Positions 17,997 to 26,246 of a stretch of 64,000 bases of DNA are shown here, piece by piece (positions within the stretch are counted from its first letter, which is position 1; every line of letters begins with the position of its first letter). Source of the DNA: Yoonia sp034652275 (lineage in GTDB: Bacteria; Pseudomonadota; Alphaproteobacteria; Rhodobacterales; Rhodobacteraceae); assembly GCF_034652275.1 (NCBI RefSeq), contig NZ_JAXIWG010000002.1, positions 124,001 through 188,000 of the forward strand, given 5' to 3'. A program made the position numbers and the translations under genes. The notes beneath the pieces were generated by a model, which saw nothing but the letters and a program-made list of their open reading frames with translations, was not told where the DNA came from and searched no databases.

Positions 17997-18569
17997 ATGT
18001 CGTTTGTGACCTACATGATGTTCGGCGCGGCCCTGATGGCGGCGGCCGTCTATGCCAAGACCCGCTATGCGTCGTTCCTCGCGCAGAAATCGGACGATTA
18101 CACTGACGGCCCGATGTTCGACATCCGCGAGAGGTTCAATGGCCCCATCGTGTGCGAAGGCGTGATCTTTGGCCCGACCGGCAAGGTTTCATCACGGTTC
18201 GTCGCTGATTTCCACGCAACGTGGAACGGCAATGTCGGCACGATGGTCGAAAAATTCCACTATGACAGCGGATTGAAGCAGGATCGCTGCTGGACGCTGA
18301 CCCTGTCAAATGACGGCACGATCAAGGCCGAAGCCCCCGATGTCGTCGGTGCGGGCACCGGAAAGCAGCAAGGTTCTGCCGTTGTGCTGAATTACCGCAT
18401 AAAACTGGCCAAGGAGGCTGGTGGTCACGCGCTTGATGTTACAGACTGGATGTATCTGACATCAAACGGGTCGATCATGAATCGCAGCCAGTTCCGGAAG
18501 TTCGGGATCAAGGTTGCCGAGCTTGTCGCCACAATGCGACCGCGAGATCAGGCCTACGCGGGAGAATGA
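17997..18569 (+). CDS. DUF3833 family protein
   Basis: A 190-residue protein with one N-terminal hydrophobic segment (residues 4-20), so probably a membrane-anchored or exported protein. The body shows the DUF3833 pattern FNGPIVCEGVIFGPTGKVSSRF, then a WTLTLSNDGT region and VVGAGTGKQQGSAVVLNYR. This resembles a lipocalin-like beta-barrel, which would fit binding of a hydrophobic molecule, but that is inference. It starts three bases after the transporter stop. Function unknown. Confidence 0.8.
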   Translation: MSFVTYMMFGAALMAAAVYAKTRYASFLAQKSDDYTDGPMFDIRERFNGPIVCEGVIFGPTGKVSSRFVADFHATWNGNVGTMVEKFHYDSGLKQDRCWTLTLSNDGTIKAEAPDVVGAGTGKQQGSAVVLNYRIKLAKEAGGHALDVTDWMYLTSNGSIMNRSQFRKFGIKVAELVATMRPRDQAYAGE

Positions 18570-18570
18570 C

Positions 18571-19308
18571 GTGACCGAATGGCAAGGAAAACGCTACTGG
18601 ATCGTGGGTGCCAGTGAAGGGTTGGGGCGTGAAGTCGCCTTCAGCCTCAGCCGTGCAGGGGCAGAGGTCGTCGTCTCTGCCCGGACCGAGGACCGCCTGA
18701 AAGATCTGGTCGAGGATTTGCCGGGCAAGGCGTCTTACGTGACGGTTGACGTGGCGGACCGCGCATCTGTCGAGGCTGCCGCCGCCGAGGTCGGACAGAT
18801 CGACGGTGTCGTCTATCTTGCTGGCGTCTACTGGCCGATGAAGGCGCAGGACTGGGACAACGAAAAAGCCGACATGATGGGCGAGGTCAATTTCCTTGGC
18901 GCGTCGCGCGTCGTGGGATCGGTCATCAAGGACATGGTCACGCGTGATGCGGGACATATCGTGCTGGTGGGGTCGCTGTCCGGTTTCCGCGGTCTGCCCG
19001 GTGCCATCGGCTATTGTTCGTCCAAGGCGGGCATGATGGCGCTGGCGGAGTCGATGCAGGCTGACTTGCGCACGACCGGCGTGCATGTGCAGTTGATCAA
19101 CCCTGGTTTCATCAAGACGCGCCTGACCGAAAAAAACGATTTCAACATGCCCTTCATCATGTCGCCCCAGGATGCCGCGAAAGAGGTGTTCGAACATATG
19201 AACACCGACACGTTCAAGAAAAGCTTTCCCTTGCTGTTTTCCTGGGTGTTCCGCGGATCGCAGTTTATGCCCGACTGGATGTATTACCGGCTATTCGGCG
19301 CAAAGTGA
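18571..19308 (+). CDS. Short-chain dehydrogenase/reductase, last gene of the sigma-E operon
   Basis: A 245-residue SDR. The cofactor motif is GASEGLG near residue 12-18, the catalytic serine is in VLVGSLSG, and YCSSK gives the Tyr and Lys. The C-terminal LLFSWVFRGSQFMPDWMYYR looks membrane-associated. The start is the GTG at 18571, with GGGAGA six bases upstream; the frame extends into DUF3833 without family sequence. It probably reduces or oxidises a lipid carbonyl or hydroxyl within the stress operon; the substrate is not known. Confidence 0.85.
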   Translation: MTEWQGKRYWIVGASEGLGREVAFSLSRAGAEVVVSARTEDRLKDLVEDLPGKASYVTVDVADRASVEAAAAEVGQIDGVVYLAGVYWPMKAQDWDNEKADMMGEVNFLGASRVVGSVIKDMVTRDAGHIVLVGSLSGFRGLPGAIGYCSSKAGMMALAESMQADLRTTGVHVQLINPGFIKTRLTEKNDFNMPFIMSPQDAAKEVFEHMNTDTFKKSFPLLFSWVFRGSQFMPDWMYYRLFGAK

Positions 19309-19383
19309 CCGGCGCATCTGTTGCGCCAGATCAAGGCCGCCTATGGTATCATCGCGCAGGGTCGCACCAAGGGAGGGCCGCAA

Positions 19384-19710
19384 ATGTTACCCATATCAGC
19401 AGACAAGGTGGCCGAGGTCATCATTCTTGCGCGTGAACTTGACCGCGCGGAGAACGAATTCGACGGGTTTGTCGACCGGTTGAACGAAGACGAACAAGCA
19501 GGCCTTGTCGCCCTGTTCTGGATCGGGCGCGGTACGTTCGAACCCGAAGAGCTTGCAGAGGCCGTGCGCACTGCGATGGCCGAAGCCACGACACCCACAG
19601 CGACCTATCTGAAAGGATCGCCGCATCTGGCGGACCATCTGGAAAGCGGGCTGGAGGCTTTGGGCATCGACAGCAGCGAGGTCGAGGACGACCTTTACCG
19701 TCCCGTCTGA
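19384..19710 (+). CDS. DUF3775 family protein
   Basis: A 108-residue acidic protein of unknown function. It has the DUF3775 features LPISADKVAEVIILARELD, an EDEQAGLVALFWIGRG core and a LKGSPHLADHLESGLEALGI tail. No signal or membrane segment is seen, so it is cytoplasmic. AAGGGAGG before the ATG at 19384 decides the start. Its 3-prime end overlaps the convergent saccharopine-dehydrogenase-like gene by 16 bases. Confidence 0.8.
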   Translation: MLPISADKVAEVIILARELDRAENEFDGFVDRLNEDEQAGLVALFWIGRGTFEPEELAEAVRTAMAEATTPTATYLKGSPHLADHLESGLEALGIDSSEVEDDLYRPV

Positions 19711-20759
19711 TCCATCGCGCGGTCGAACCACACCTGCGCGCCTGCCCAGACGCCCTTGTCCATCCGGTCCAGCGTCGCCAGATGTGGCAGCAGCTGTTCG
19801 GCGAAATCCTCGCTGCTTTCAGCGGGCATCATGCTGGGCAGGTTGTCGATGGCGGTGACGTCCAGAACAGGGCTGTCATGCACGCGCAAGGCCGGGGCGT
19901 CCCATGTTGTCGTACGGTCATAGACCTTGATCGGTGAAAAATCGCTGTCGGGATCGCAGGCGATATCACCGATGACGGACAGGCGGCGCGCGGCGACCTT
20001 GGCACTGGCAGGCACAAAGACCGGCGTGCCGGGGCGCGCAAGGATGCAGTTGAGGAATATGTCATGCGCCAGCACTTCAGGGAATGGCCCGCCCTGCGCG
20101 GTTTCCGCCATGTCCCATTTCGTGACCGGCACCCCCATTGCCTGACACAGATCAGCCGCCCCCGTCCCCACTCGGCCCAGCGCCCCGATGATCAGCGCTG
20201 TCGGGCGCGCGGTGCCTAACGCAACCAGACCTTCCTGCAAATCACCCAGCAGATGCGCCGCTGACGGATAGGCGCGCACCGGCCCCGCGATCTGCCCGCG
20301 TTGCTGCGCCATCCAGCACAGCAGCGCCACAGCCGCCCCCGCATAGCCCGCCCAATAGCCGAAGGCCGCAACGCGCCGCCCGTCATCATCCGTCAGATAT
20401 TCGAGGTCCAGCAAAGTGCCCCCGCCCGCGCGGAACCTGTCCAGCAAGACTTGTCCTGCCGGTTGCCCTTTGTAGGCATGGCCGAACATAATGTGGCGAT
20501 GCCGCAGCGGCGTGCCGTCATCGGGCAGTTCCTTGAGGCCGAAGATCACCGCATCGGCAGGCGCATCCGGCCAACCGAATTCCGGTGCTATGGCACAGCC
20601 TGCGGCGGCATAATCGGCGATGGGGATAATCCGCTGGCGGCTCTCCTCGACCGTGACGCGAAAGCCTGCGGCGATCAGGCGCGCGGCCCCTTGCGGCGTC
20701 AGGCCGGTGCGTTCTTCATGCGGGCGGCTTTCGGACCGGACCCAAAGGTGGATGCTCAT
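19695..20759 (-). CDS. Saccharopine dehydrogenase-like protein (AlaDH/PNT N-terminal domain)
   Basis: A 354-residue protein of the NAD-dependent, L-lysine-forming saccharopine dehydrogenase type. The N-terminal domain starts LWVRSESRPHEERTGLTP, with FGLKELPDD and MFGHAYKGQ. The nucleotide-binding domain has ALIIGALGRVGTGAADLC, and the C-terminus has VTAIDNLPSMMPAESSEDF. These match the yeast Lys1-like architecture. The bacterial role may be lysine degradation or synthesis of a related opine. It is followed upstream (12 bases) by the phosphatase gene at 20772, same strand. Confidence 0.85.
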   Translation of the reverse strand: MSIHLWVRSESRPHEERTGLTPQGAARLIAAGFRVTVEESRQRIIPIADYAAAGCAIAPEFGWPDAPADAVIFGLKELPDDGTPLRHRHIMFGHAYKGQPAGQVLLDRFRAGGGTLLDLEYLTDDDGRRVAAFGYWAGYAGAAVALLCWMAQQRGQIAGPVRAYPSAAHLLGDLQEGLVALGTARPTALIIGALGRVGTGAADLCQAMGVPVTKWDMAETAQGGPFPEVLAHDIFLNCILARPGTPVFVPASAKVAARRLSVIGDIACDPDSDFSPIKVYDRTTTWDAPALRVHDSPVLDVTAIDNLPSMMPAESSEDFAEQLLPHLATLDRMDKGVWAGAQVWFDRAMDQTGR

Positions 20760-20771
20760 CTAAGGGGCCTT

Positions 20772-21416
20772 TCAGAAATGGGTCAACGCATGAAGTCGGT
20801 CCGCCGTATCCAGATGCGGCACGGCGTTGAAACTGGCCAAAATCGGCCCCTGCGGTATCACATGGATGCGGTGGACCGACGAATTCAGGATCGGCAGCAG
20901 GATATGCGCCATCCGCGTCGGATCAAGGTCAAGAAGGTGGCGGATGATCATCCCGATCACGCCGCCAGAGGTCACGCACAGCACGCGGACACCGGGCTGT
21001 GCGGCCTCTTGCAGCACACCCGTAACGCGGGATTCAAAGGAAGCGAAGGTTTCCACCCCCATAATCTCAGCGCGGTGCCAGGCTTGCATGACCTGCGGCA
21101 CATGGGCGGCGAATTCGTCAGGTCCGGGAAACGGCACGCCATGTACATCCTGCAAGGCGCGGCCAAGGTTGAAATAGTCCATCTCGTTCAGGCGCGGGTC
21201 GATGACGGCGTTAGAATACCCCAGCCCCGCCGCCGTTTCGCGGTGACGGCGTAGGCTACCGCTGATCACCTTGTCAAAAGGCCGTTCGCGGTCGCGCATG
21301 TAATCACCCAGCCACGCGGCCTGCTGATGGCCAAGGTCCGACAAACGGTCGTAACCATCTTCGTCGCGCGCGCTGGAATTGGCCTGCCCGTGCCGGACCA
21401 GAATGATTTCGCCCAT
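20772..21416 (-). CDS. Histidine phosphatase family protein
   Basis: A 214-residue phosphoglycerate-mutase-like phosphatase. The catalytic RHG is in EIILVRHGQANSS. A second Arg/His region follows (SGSLRRHRET), then an acidic residue near 90 and a late His in VTSGGVIGMIIRH. The substrate is not predictable. It precedes the saccharopine-dehydrogenase-like gene on the same strand by 12 bases, so they likely share a transcript. The upstream 439-base gap should contain its promoter. Confidence 0.88.
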   Translation of the reverse strand: MGEIILVRHGQANSSARDEDGYDRLSDLGHQQAAWLGDYMRDRERPFDKVISGSLRRHRETAAGLGYSNAVIDPRLNEMDYFNLGRALQDVHGVPFPGPDEFAAHVPQVMQAWHRAEIMGVETFASFESRVTGVLQEAAQPGVRVLCVTSGGVIGMIIRHLLDLDPTRMAHILLPILNSSVHRIHVIPQGPILASFNAVPHLDTADRLHALTHF

Positions 21417-21855
21417 GTGGATGCTCCTTCGCCCACAGGGTTAAGCGGTGTGGCGGTCATTGACAACGAGTCGGAAGCGGTCGGCAGACCCCGAAATGTT
21501 AGCGCAATCGGTAACAGGCGCGCGAGGTGGCAGAAATAATCGCAGATCACGCATTCGGGTTGCTCTGAAACTTGTGATCGACCGCGATACCGCGAGGGGC
21601 ACCGTCTTTGCCGGGACGCACAGTGCACAGGACAGAACGGTGCGCCATTGCACACAACAACCCACATGCGCAGATTTTCGTGGTGTCAAGCACATGAACC
21701 GATCACATTTGTCACCGTTTTCGTGATCTCTCCCGCTCTTTTCTTGGACCGACTTTCAGCCAATCTTGGTCTCACAGCAGCGCAACAACAGGCTCTGCTC
21801 CAACACAACCCGGCGCGGCATCCCGCCGCCAACCAACTGAAAAGGAAAGAGTATT
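21417..21855. other. Intergenic region between divergent genes
   Basis: A 439-base gap between the phosphatase (minus) and a small secreted protein (plus), the longest non-coding stretch here. Short open frames cross it but none has a ribosome site or recognisable product. It holds TGTTA-N10-TAACA at 21497-21516 and a run of TGCAC-like words near 21620-21655. Both promoters must lie here, and the plus-strand gene could have a leader of 100 bases or more. I see no tRNA or clear riboswitch. Confidence 0.5.
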
Positions 21856-22188
21856 ATGTCCATTAAAGCATTCGCAATCGCCGCGGTCGCCCTCGCATCC
21901 ACAGCGTCCGTCGCATCGGCAAACAGCTACTTCGAACTGCCCCGCGCACAGGACGCCACCAGCAACCTCGAGCTGGGGATTGTCCGCGCAGCAGGTGACG
22001 GCGTGATCGAGATCTACAGCCGCACAGATGGTGACAAGTCCGTCCTGCTGGGGACCCAGACCGTGCGTGCCGGTGCCAACACAGACGTCCGCGTCAACAC
22101 AGGCGCACCCGTTCGCAGTGACGTGGTTGCTGTTCTGAAGATCGATGGCGAAATCGTTGCCACCGAAACCTACCGCATCGACCGCTAA
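21856..22188 (+). CDS. Small secreted protein of unknown function
   Basis: A 110-residue protein with a clear signal peptide (AAVALASTASVASA, cleavage near residue 22) and a mature part of about 88 residues. Several short beta-type segments follow (GVIEIYSR, SVLLGTQTV, RSDVVAVLKIDG), so it is probably a small periplasmic beta-fold protein. AAAGGAAAGAG precedes the ATG. No cysteine and no catalytic motif are seen. A strong terminator follows directly, so it is a single-gene unit. I do not recognise the family. Confidence 0.75.
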   Translation: MSIKAFAIAAVALASTASVASANSYFELPRAQDATSNLELGIVRAAGDGVIEIYSRTDGDKSVLLGTQTVRAGANTDVRVNTGAPVRSDVVAVLKIDGEIVATETYRIDR

Positions 22189-22218
22189 CACAGGTTCCGA
22201 CATCTCCCTGTCGCGCTT

Positions 22219-22255
22219 GGCCGTCTCTGTTTACAGAGGCGGCCTTTTGCTTTTT
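22219..22255 (+). terminator. Rho-independent terminator of the small secreted protein gene
   Basis: An 11-bp stem (GGCCGTCTCTG / CAGAGGCGGCC, one G-T wobble) with a TTTA loop is followed by TTTTGCTTTTT. Confidence 0.88.
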
Positions 22256-22337
22256 CGCACCTGCACGGGTTGTTCACCGATTCCGGTTATGGGATTGTCG
22301 CCAGCAATCAAGAAAAACCACAGACAGGTCCCCCTTC

Positions 22338-24380
22338 ATGCCCGCTGCCACGCTTTTACGCGATGTCTTTGGCTTTGACGCCTTCCGGCCCGGCCAGCAG
22401 GACATCGTCGAGGCTGTCGCCGCAGGGCGCAACACGCTGGCGATCATGCCCACGGGCGGCGGCAAATCCCTTTGTTTCCAGCTGCCCGCGCTGATGCGGC
22501 AGGGTGTGACGGTGGTGATTTCCCCGCTGATCGCCCTGATGCGCGATCAGGTGCGCGGCTTGCAGCAGGCGGGTGTGGCGGCCGGTGCGCTGACATCGGG
22601 CAATACCGAGGAAGAGACCGAGGCGGTGTGGTCCGCGCTGGAAGCAGGCACGCTGAAACTGCTCTACATGGCCCCCGAACGCCTGTCGGCCGGTGGCACC
22701 GTGCAGATGCTGCACCGCGCCGGAGTCAGCCTGATCGCCGTGGACGAGGCCCATTGCGTCAGCCAGTGGGGCCATGATTTCCGCCCCGATTACCTGCGCA
22801 TCGGTGACTTGCGCGAGGCACTGGATGTCCCGCTCGCAGCCTTTACCGCCACGGCGGATGCCGAAACGCAGGCGGAAATCGTGCAGAAACTGTTCGCAGG
22901 CCAGCAGCCCGCGACATTCCTGCACGGCTTCGACCGGCCTAACATCCACCTCGCCTTTGCCGCCAAGGCGAACCCCCGCCAGCAAATTCTGGCCTTTGCC
23001 GCCGCGCGCAAAGGGCAGTCAAGCATCGTCTATACCGGCACCCGCGCCAAGACCGAAACCTTGGCGCAGGCCCTGCGCGAGGCGGGGCATCTGGCCTGCC
23101 ATTACCACGGCGGGATGGAGGCCGAGGACCGCCGCATCGTCGAACGCCGGTTCCAGCAAGAGGACGGCTTGATCGTCTGTGCGACCGTCGCCTTTGGCAT
23201 GGGCATCGACAAACCCGATATCCGTTGGGTCGCGCATGCCGATCTGCCCAAGTCGATTGAAAGCTATTATCAGGAAATCGGCCGCGCGGGGCGCGACGGA
23301 GCGCCTGCGGAAACGCTCACGCTCTTTGGCCCCGACGACATCCGCTATCGCCGCCAGCAGATCGACGAGGGGCTGGCACCCGCCGACCGCCGCGCTGCCG
23401 ATCATGGTCGCCTGAACGCGCTTCTGGGTCTGGCAGAGGCACTGCATTGCCGCCGCCAGACGCTGTTGTCCTATTTCGGCGAAACCAGTGAACCCTGCGG
23501 CCATTGTGACCTGTGCGACAAACCCGCCGAGGTGTTCGATGCCACGACACCCGTGCGCATGGCCCTGTCAGCGGCCTTGCGGACAGAGGAGTATTTCGGC
23601 GCGGGCCATCTGATCGACATTCTGCTGGGCCAGCCCACCGACAAGATCAAGGCGCGCGGCCATGACAGCCTGCCGACCTATGGCGTGGGGAAAGACTACG
23701 ACCGCCGCCAGTGGCAGGCGATCTTCCGGCAGATGATGGGCCATGACCTGCTGCGCCCCGACCGCGACAGGCATGGTGCGCTGCGCATGACCGACCACGC
23801 CCGCCCGATCCTGCGCGGCGAGGCGCAAATCATGCTGCGCCGCGACACGATCACCGCCGCCAAAGGCGCGGGGCCAAAGGTGCATACCCTGGTCAGCGAA
23901 GACGATGCGCCGCTGCTGTCGGCGCTGAAAGCGAAACGCCGGTTTCTGGCAGAACAAGCCGGTGTGCCCGCCTATATCATCTTCAACGATAAGACCCTGA
24001 TCGACATGGCCGAAAAACGCCCAGCGACGCTGGACGACATGGCCCAGATCGGCGGGGTCGGTGCGAAAAAACTTGAAAGCTACGGGCGCGCGTTTCTGGA
24101 GGTGATCGCGGGAGAGGCAGAAAACTTGCATCCCAGCCGCCGCAAGCTGGCTGGCCGCGACGAAGGGCTGATCTACGACCGCCTGCTCGCCGCGCAAAGC
24201 GCGCTGATCCGTGGCCCGCATGGTGCGGACAAGCCGATGACCTGTTCGGCGTCGATGCTGGCGAAGGTCGCGCAATTGCGCAACGCCGACATCACCAGCC
24301 TGACGCGGTTGATCGGTGACCGCCACGCCGAACGGTTCGGTGATGCCTTTCTGGAGGTGCTGGACGGCAACGGCGGCTAA
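22338..24380 (+). CDS. recQ: ATP-dependent DNA helicase RecQ
   Basis: A 3-prime to 5-prime helicase of 680 residues. The helicase domains show FRPGQ, the Walker A MPTGGGKS, DEAH in VDEAHCVSQWGHDFRPDY, and QEIGRAGRDG. The zinc-binding domain has Cys in LHCRRQTLLSYFGE and CGHCDLC. A winged-helix region and an HRDC domain (TLDDMAQIGGVGAKKLESYG) follow, then a second short HRDC-like tail. Length and layout are those of full-size RecQ. It has no coding partner nearby. Confidence 0.96.
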   Translation: MPAATLLRDVFGFDAFRPGQQDIVEAVAAGRNTLAIMPTGGGKSLCFQLPALMRQGVTVVISPLIALMRDQVRGLQQAGVAAGALTSGNTEEETEAVWSALEAGTLKLLYMAPERLSAGGTVQMLHRAGVSLIAVDEAHCVSQWGHDFRPDYLRIGDLREALDVPLAAFTATADAETQAEIVQKLFAGQQPATFLHGFDRPNIHLAFAAKANPRQQILAFAAARKGQSSIVYTGTRAKTETLAQALREAGHLACHYHGGMEAEDRRIVERRFQQEDGLIVCATVAFGMGIDKPDIRWVAHADLPKSIESYYQEIGRAGRDGAPAETLTLFGPDDIRYRRQQIDEGLAPADRRAADHGRLNALLGLAEALHCRRQTLLSYFGETSEPCGHCDLCDKPAEVFDATTPVRMALSAALRTEEYFGAGHLIDILLGQPTDKIKARGHDSLPTYGVGKDYDRRQWQAIFRQMMGHDLLRPDRDRHGALRMTDHARPILRGEAQIMLRRDTITAAKGAGPKVHTLVSEDDAPLLSALKAKRRFLAEQAGVPAYIIFNDKTLIDMAEKRPATLDDMAQIGGVGAKKLESYGRAFLEVIAGEAENLHPSRRKLAGRDEGLIYDRLLAAQSALIRGPHGADKPMTCSASMLAKVAQLRNADITSLTRLIGDRHAERFGDAFLEVLDGNGG

Positions 24381-24407
24381 TGCGGCAAATGGGTCACAAT
24401 CAGGCAC

Positions 24408-24433
24408 ACGCAAAGGCGTTGCGTCGTCTTTTT
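24408..24433 (+). terminator. Probable terminator after recQ
   Basis: A 6-bp perfect stem (ACGCAA / TTGCGT) with a five-base loop is followed by CGTC and five T residues, 28 bases after the recQ stop. The stem is short, so confidence is moderate. Confidence 0.5.
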
Positions 24434-24503
24434 CATGCAACTCAAGGCACTTTTGCGATTATTCCTTAACGGACACCGTTGAACCTTAAGGAACTGAAAT
24501 CCC

Positions 24504-25172
24504 ATGAAACTTGGCCTTGTCGGCGCCCTCGGCGCAACCCTTGTCCTGTCCGCTTGCGGCGGATCGAACTCCAGCGAGAATGTGGACGGCAGCGTGACGC
24601 TGGATCAGTTGAAAAGCCGCGCTGCGGTGGCGCAGCGAACATTTGACTTTACGGAAGGGGAAGACCGAGAACCAATCCCCGCCCACTTTAGTCAACTTCC
24701 TGTCACGGGATCATTCAATTACACAGGTATCGCAGCGGTGATTTCTGGCGTGGCATCCACCGAAGCCGATGACGTGATAACGCTTGCTGCACTTGGCTCA
24801 TCGACGATGAGAGTAAACTTTGACACTCAAGCCATCACCGGCACCGCCAACAACTTCTTTGAACTAGACAACCCACAAACAGCTTTGATTGGAGAGATTG
24901 ACGTCATTCAAAATGTTCAGGGACAGCGGATCGATGGATCGTTGGCCTACCAGTTCAATCAGCGCGCCCCTGCCGACAACTTCTATGTTGGTTCAGTCAG
25001 CGGAGTTTTGTTCCAGCGCAATGGGCAACAACTGACCATAAGCGAAGACTTCGCAGGTTTCTTCAGCGGGACCGATGCACGTGGTTTCTTGGGCATATCC
25101 GACACGCTCATCGTTGACTCGCCCAGTGTTCCCTTCAACAGCGTAGGCCTCCTGATGACGCGCGATAATTGA
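24504..25172 (+). CDS. Surface-type lipoprotein of unknown function, AT-richer than neighbours
   Basis: A 222-residue lipoprotein with lipobox LSACGG (Cys near 18). The mature part is rich in Gly, Ser, Thr and Asn. Its strand-like segments (GSFNYTGIAAVISG, MRVNFDTQAITGTANNFF, GSLAYQFNQRA, FFSGTDARGFLGI) resemble the small beta-barrel of transferrin-binding-protein-like lipoproteins. That similarity is only pattern-level. Base use is visibly less GC-rich than in recQ upstream. AAGGAACTG lies before the ATG. It is followed by a convergent gene 30 bases later. No transporter or Slam partner is visible nearby. Confidence 0.65.
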   Translation: MKLGLVGALGATLVLSACGGSNSSENVDGSVTLDQLKSRAAVAQRTFDFTEGEDREPIPAHFSQLPVTGSFNYTGIAAVISGVASTEADDVITLAALGSSTMRVNFDTQAITGTANNFFELDNPQTALIGEIDVIQNVQGQRIDGSLAYQFNQRAPADNFYVGSVSGVLFQRNGQQLTISEDFAGFFSGTDARGFLGISDTLIVDSPSVPFNSVGLLMTRDN

Positions 25173-25202
25173 ACGAAGCGTGCGGCGAGTTCTGCCGGCC
25201 CG

Positions 25203-26246
25203 TCAAATAATCTCGTCCTCATCAAACAGCGGCGCTTCTTCCAGTTGCGCGGTGAGGTCGCCTAGCGCGGCCTCGGCCTGACCGGCGGATTTTACGGCGG
25301 CAACGTGCAGCAGCGCGTCGCCTTCGTGCACGATGGGCATGACCGCGCGGCCGACGATGATGCCACCATAGGGCGTGCGCACCTCGACCTCGCCACCGCC
25401 GAAGGGGTCGGAGATCGCGGCGACCAGATCGCCCACAGCCACCACATCGCCTTCGGCCTTGAACATCCGCAACAACCCGCCCGCAGGCGCGCGCACCCAG
25501 TGGCTGTCGGAACAGACCAAAGGCTGCGCCTTGGGTGCGGCGATCCCCGCCTTGGGCAGCAGGCCCACATCTTTCAGCACCCGTAGAATGCCCGCCAGCC
25601 CAGCGCGCACGGACATTTCGTCGAACCGCATCCCCTCGCCCGCCTCATAGAGCAGGATATTGACGCCTTTGCGCTTGGCCTCCAGCCGCAGGCTGCCGTC
25701 GCGCAGGGCGCTGGTCAGGATCACCGGCGCGCCGAACACGCGGGCAAGGCGCAGGGTTTCGGCATTATTGCCCGACACCCGCACCTGCGGCAGGTTCGTG
25801 CGGTGGATCGCGGCGGAATGCAGGTCGATGCCAAGGCTGCAGCGTTCCACGATCTCGGTCATGAAGATATGCGCAAGCCGCGACCCGAGCGATCCATGGG
25901 GCGAGCCCGGAAAACACCGGTTCAGATCGCGCCGGTCGGGCAGATAGCGCGAATGATTCAGAAAGCCGAAAGTGTTGACGATCGGCACCACGATCAGCGT
26001 ACCCGCCACGTTTTTCAGCGTGCCGGTGCGCAAAAGGCGGCGCACGATCTCGACCCCGATCACCTCGTCGCCGTGGATGCCCGCGCTGACGAAGACGGTC
26101 GGCCCGTCCTTGCGCCCGTGGATCACATGGGCGGACAGGGTGACGGGCGTGTAATCCGACAGGGTGCTGACCGGAATATTGACTGTCTTGCGCGTGCCTG
26201 CCGCGATGTGTTCGCCTGCAATCAGGTAGGCCGCGCGTTTCGTCAT
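25203..26246 (-). CDS. M14-type succinylglutamate desuccinylase/aspartoacylase family protein
   Basis: A 347-residue zinc carboxypeptidase-fold protein. Zinc ligands are in GIHGDE (His58, Glu61) and GIDLHS (His143). The substrate Arg/Asn region is DLNRCFPG at 107-114, and a catalytic Glu sits in LLYEAGEG near 201. A C-terminal beta domain of about 110 residues (WVRAPAGGLLRMFKAEGDVV) resembles a lipoyl/biotinyl-like fold. It lies last in an operon after rimB- and rimK-like genes, with its ATG overlapping the rimK stop. In that setting it may trim glutamate or another acyl/amino acid modification; the actual substrate is unknown. Confidence 0.88.
   Translation of the reverse strand: MTKRAAYLIAGEHIAAGTRKTVNIPVSTLSDYTPVTLSAHVIHGRKDGPTVFVSAGIHGDEVIGVEIVRRLLRTGTLKNVAGTLIVVPIVNTFGFLNHSRYLPDRRDLNRCFPGSPHGSLGSRLAHIFMTEIVERCSLGIDLHSAAIHRTNLPQVRVSGNNAETLRLARVFGAPVILTSALRDGSLRLEAKRKGVNILLYEAGEGMRFDEMSVRAGLAGILRVLKDVGLLPKAGIAAPKAQPLVCSDSHWVRAPAGGLLRMFKAEGDVVAVGDLVAAISDPFGGGEVEVRTPYGGIIVGRAVMPIVHEGDALLHVAAVKSAGQAEAALGDLTAQLEEAPLFDEDEII

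Noticed and set aside
21497..21516. TGTTA-N10-TAACA as a LacI-family operator
   Set aside because: The arms are far apart for the usual TGTTAGCGCTAACA site, and no LacI-type regulator or sugar genes are nearby.
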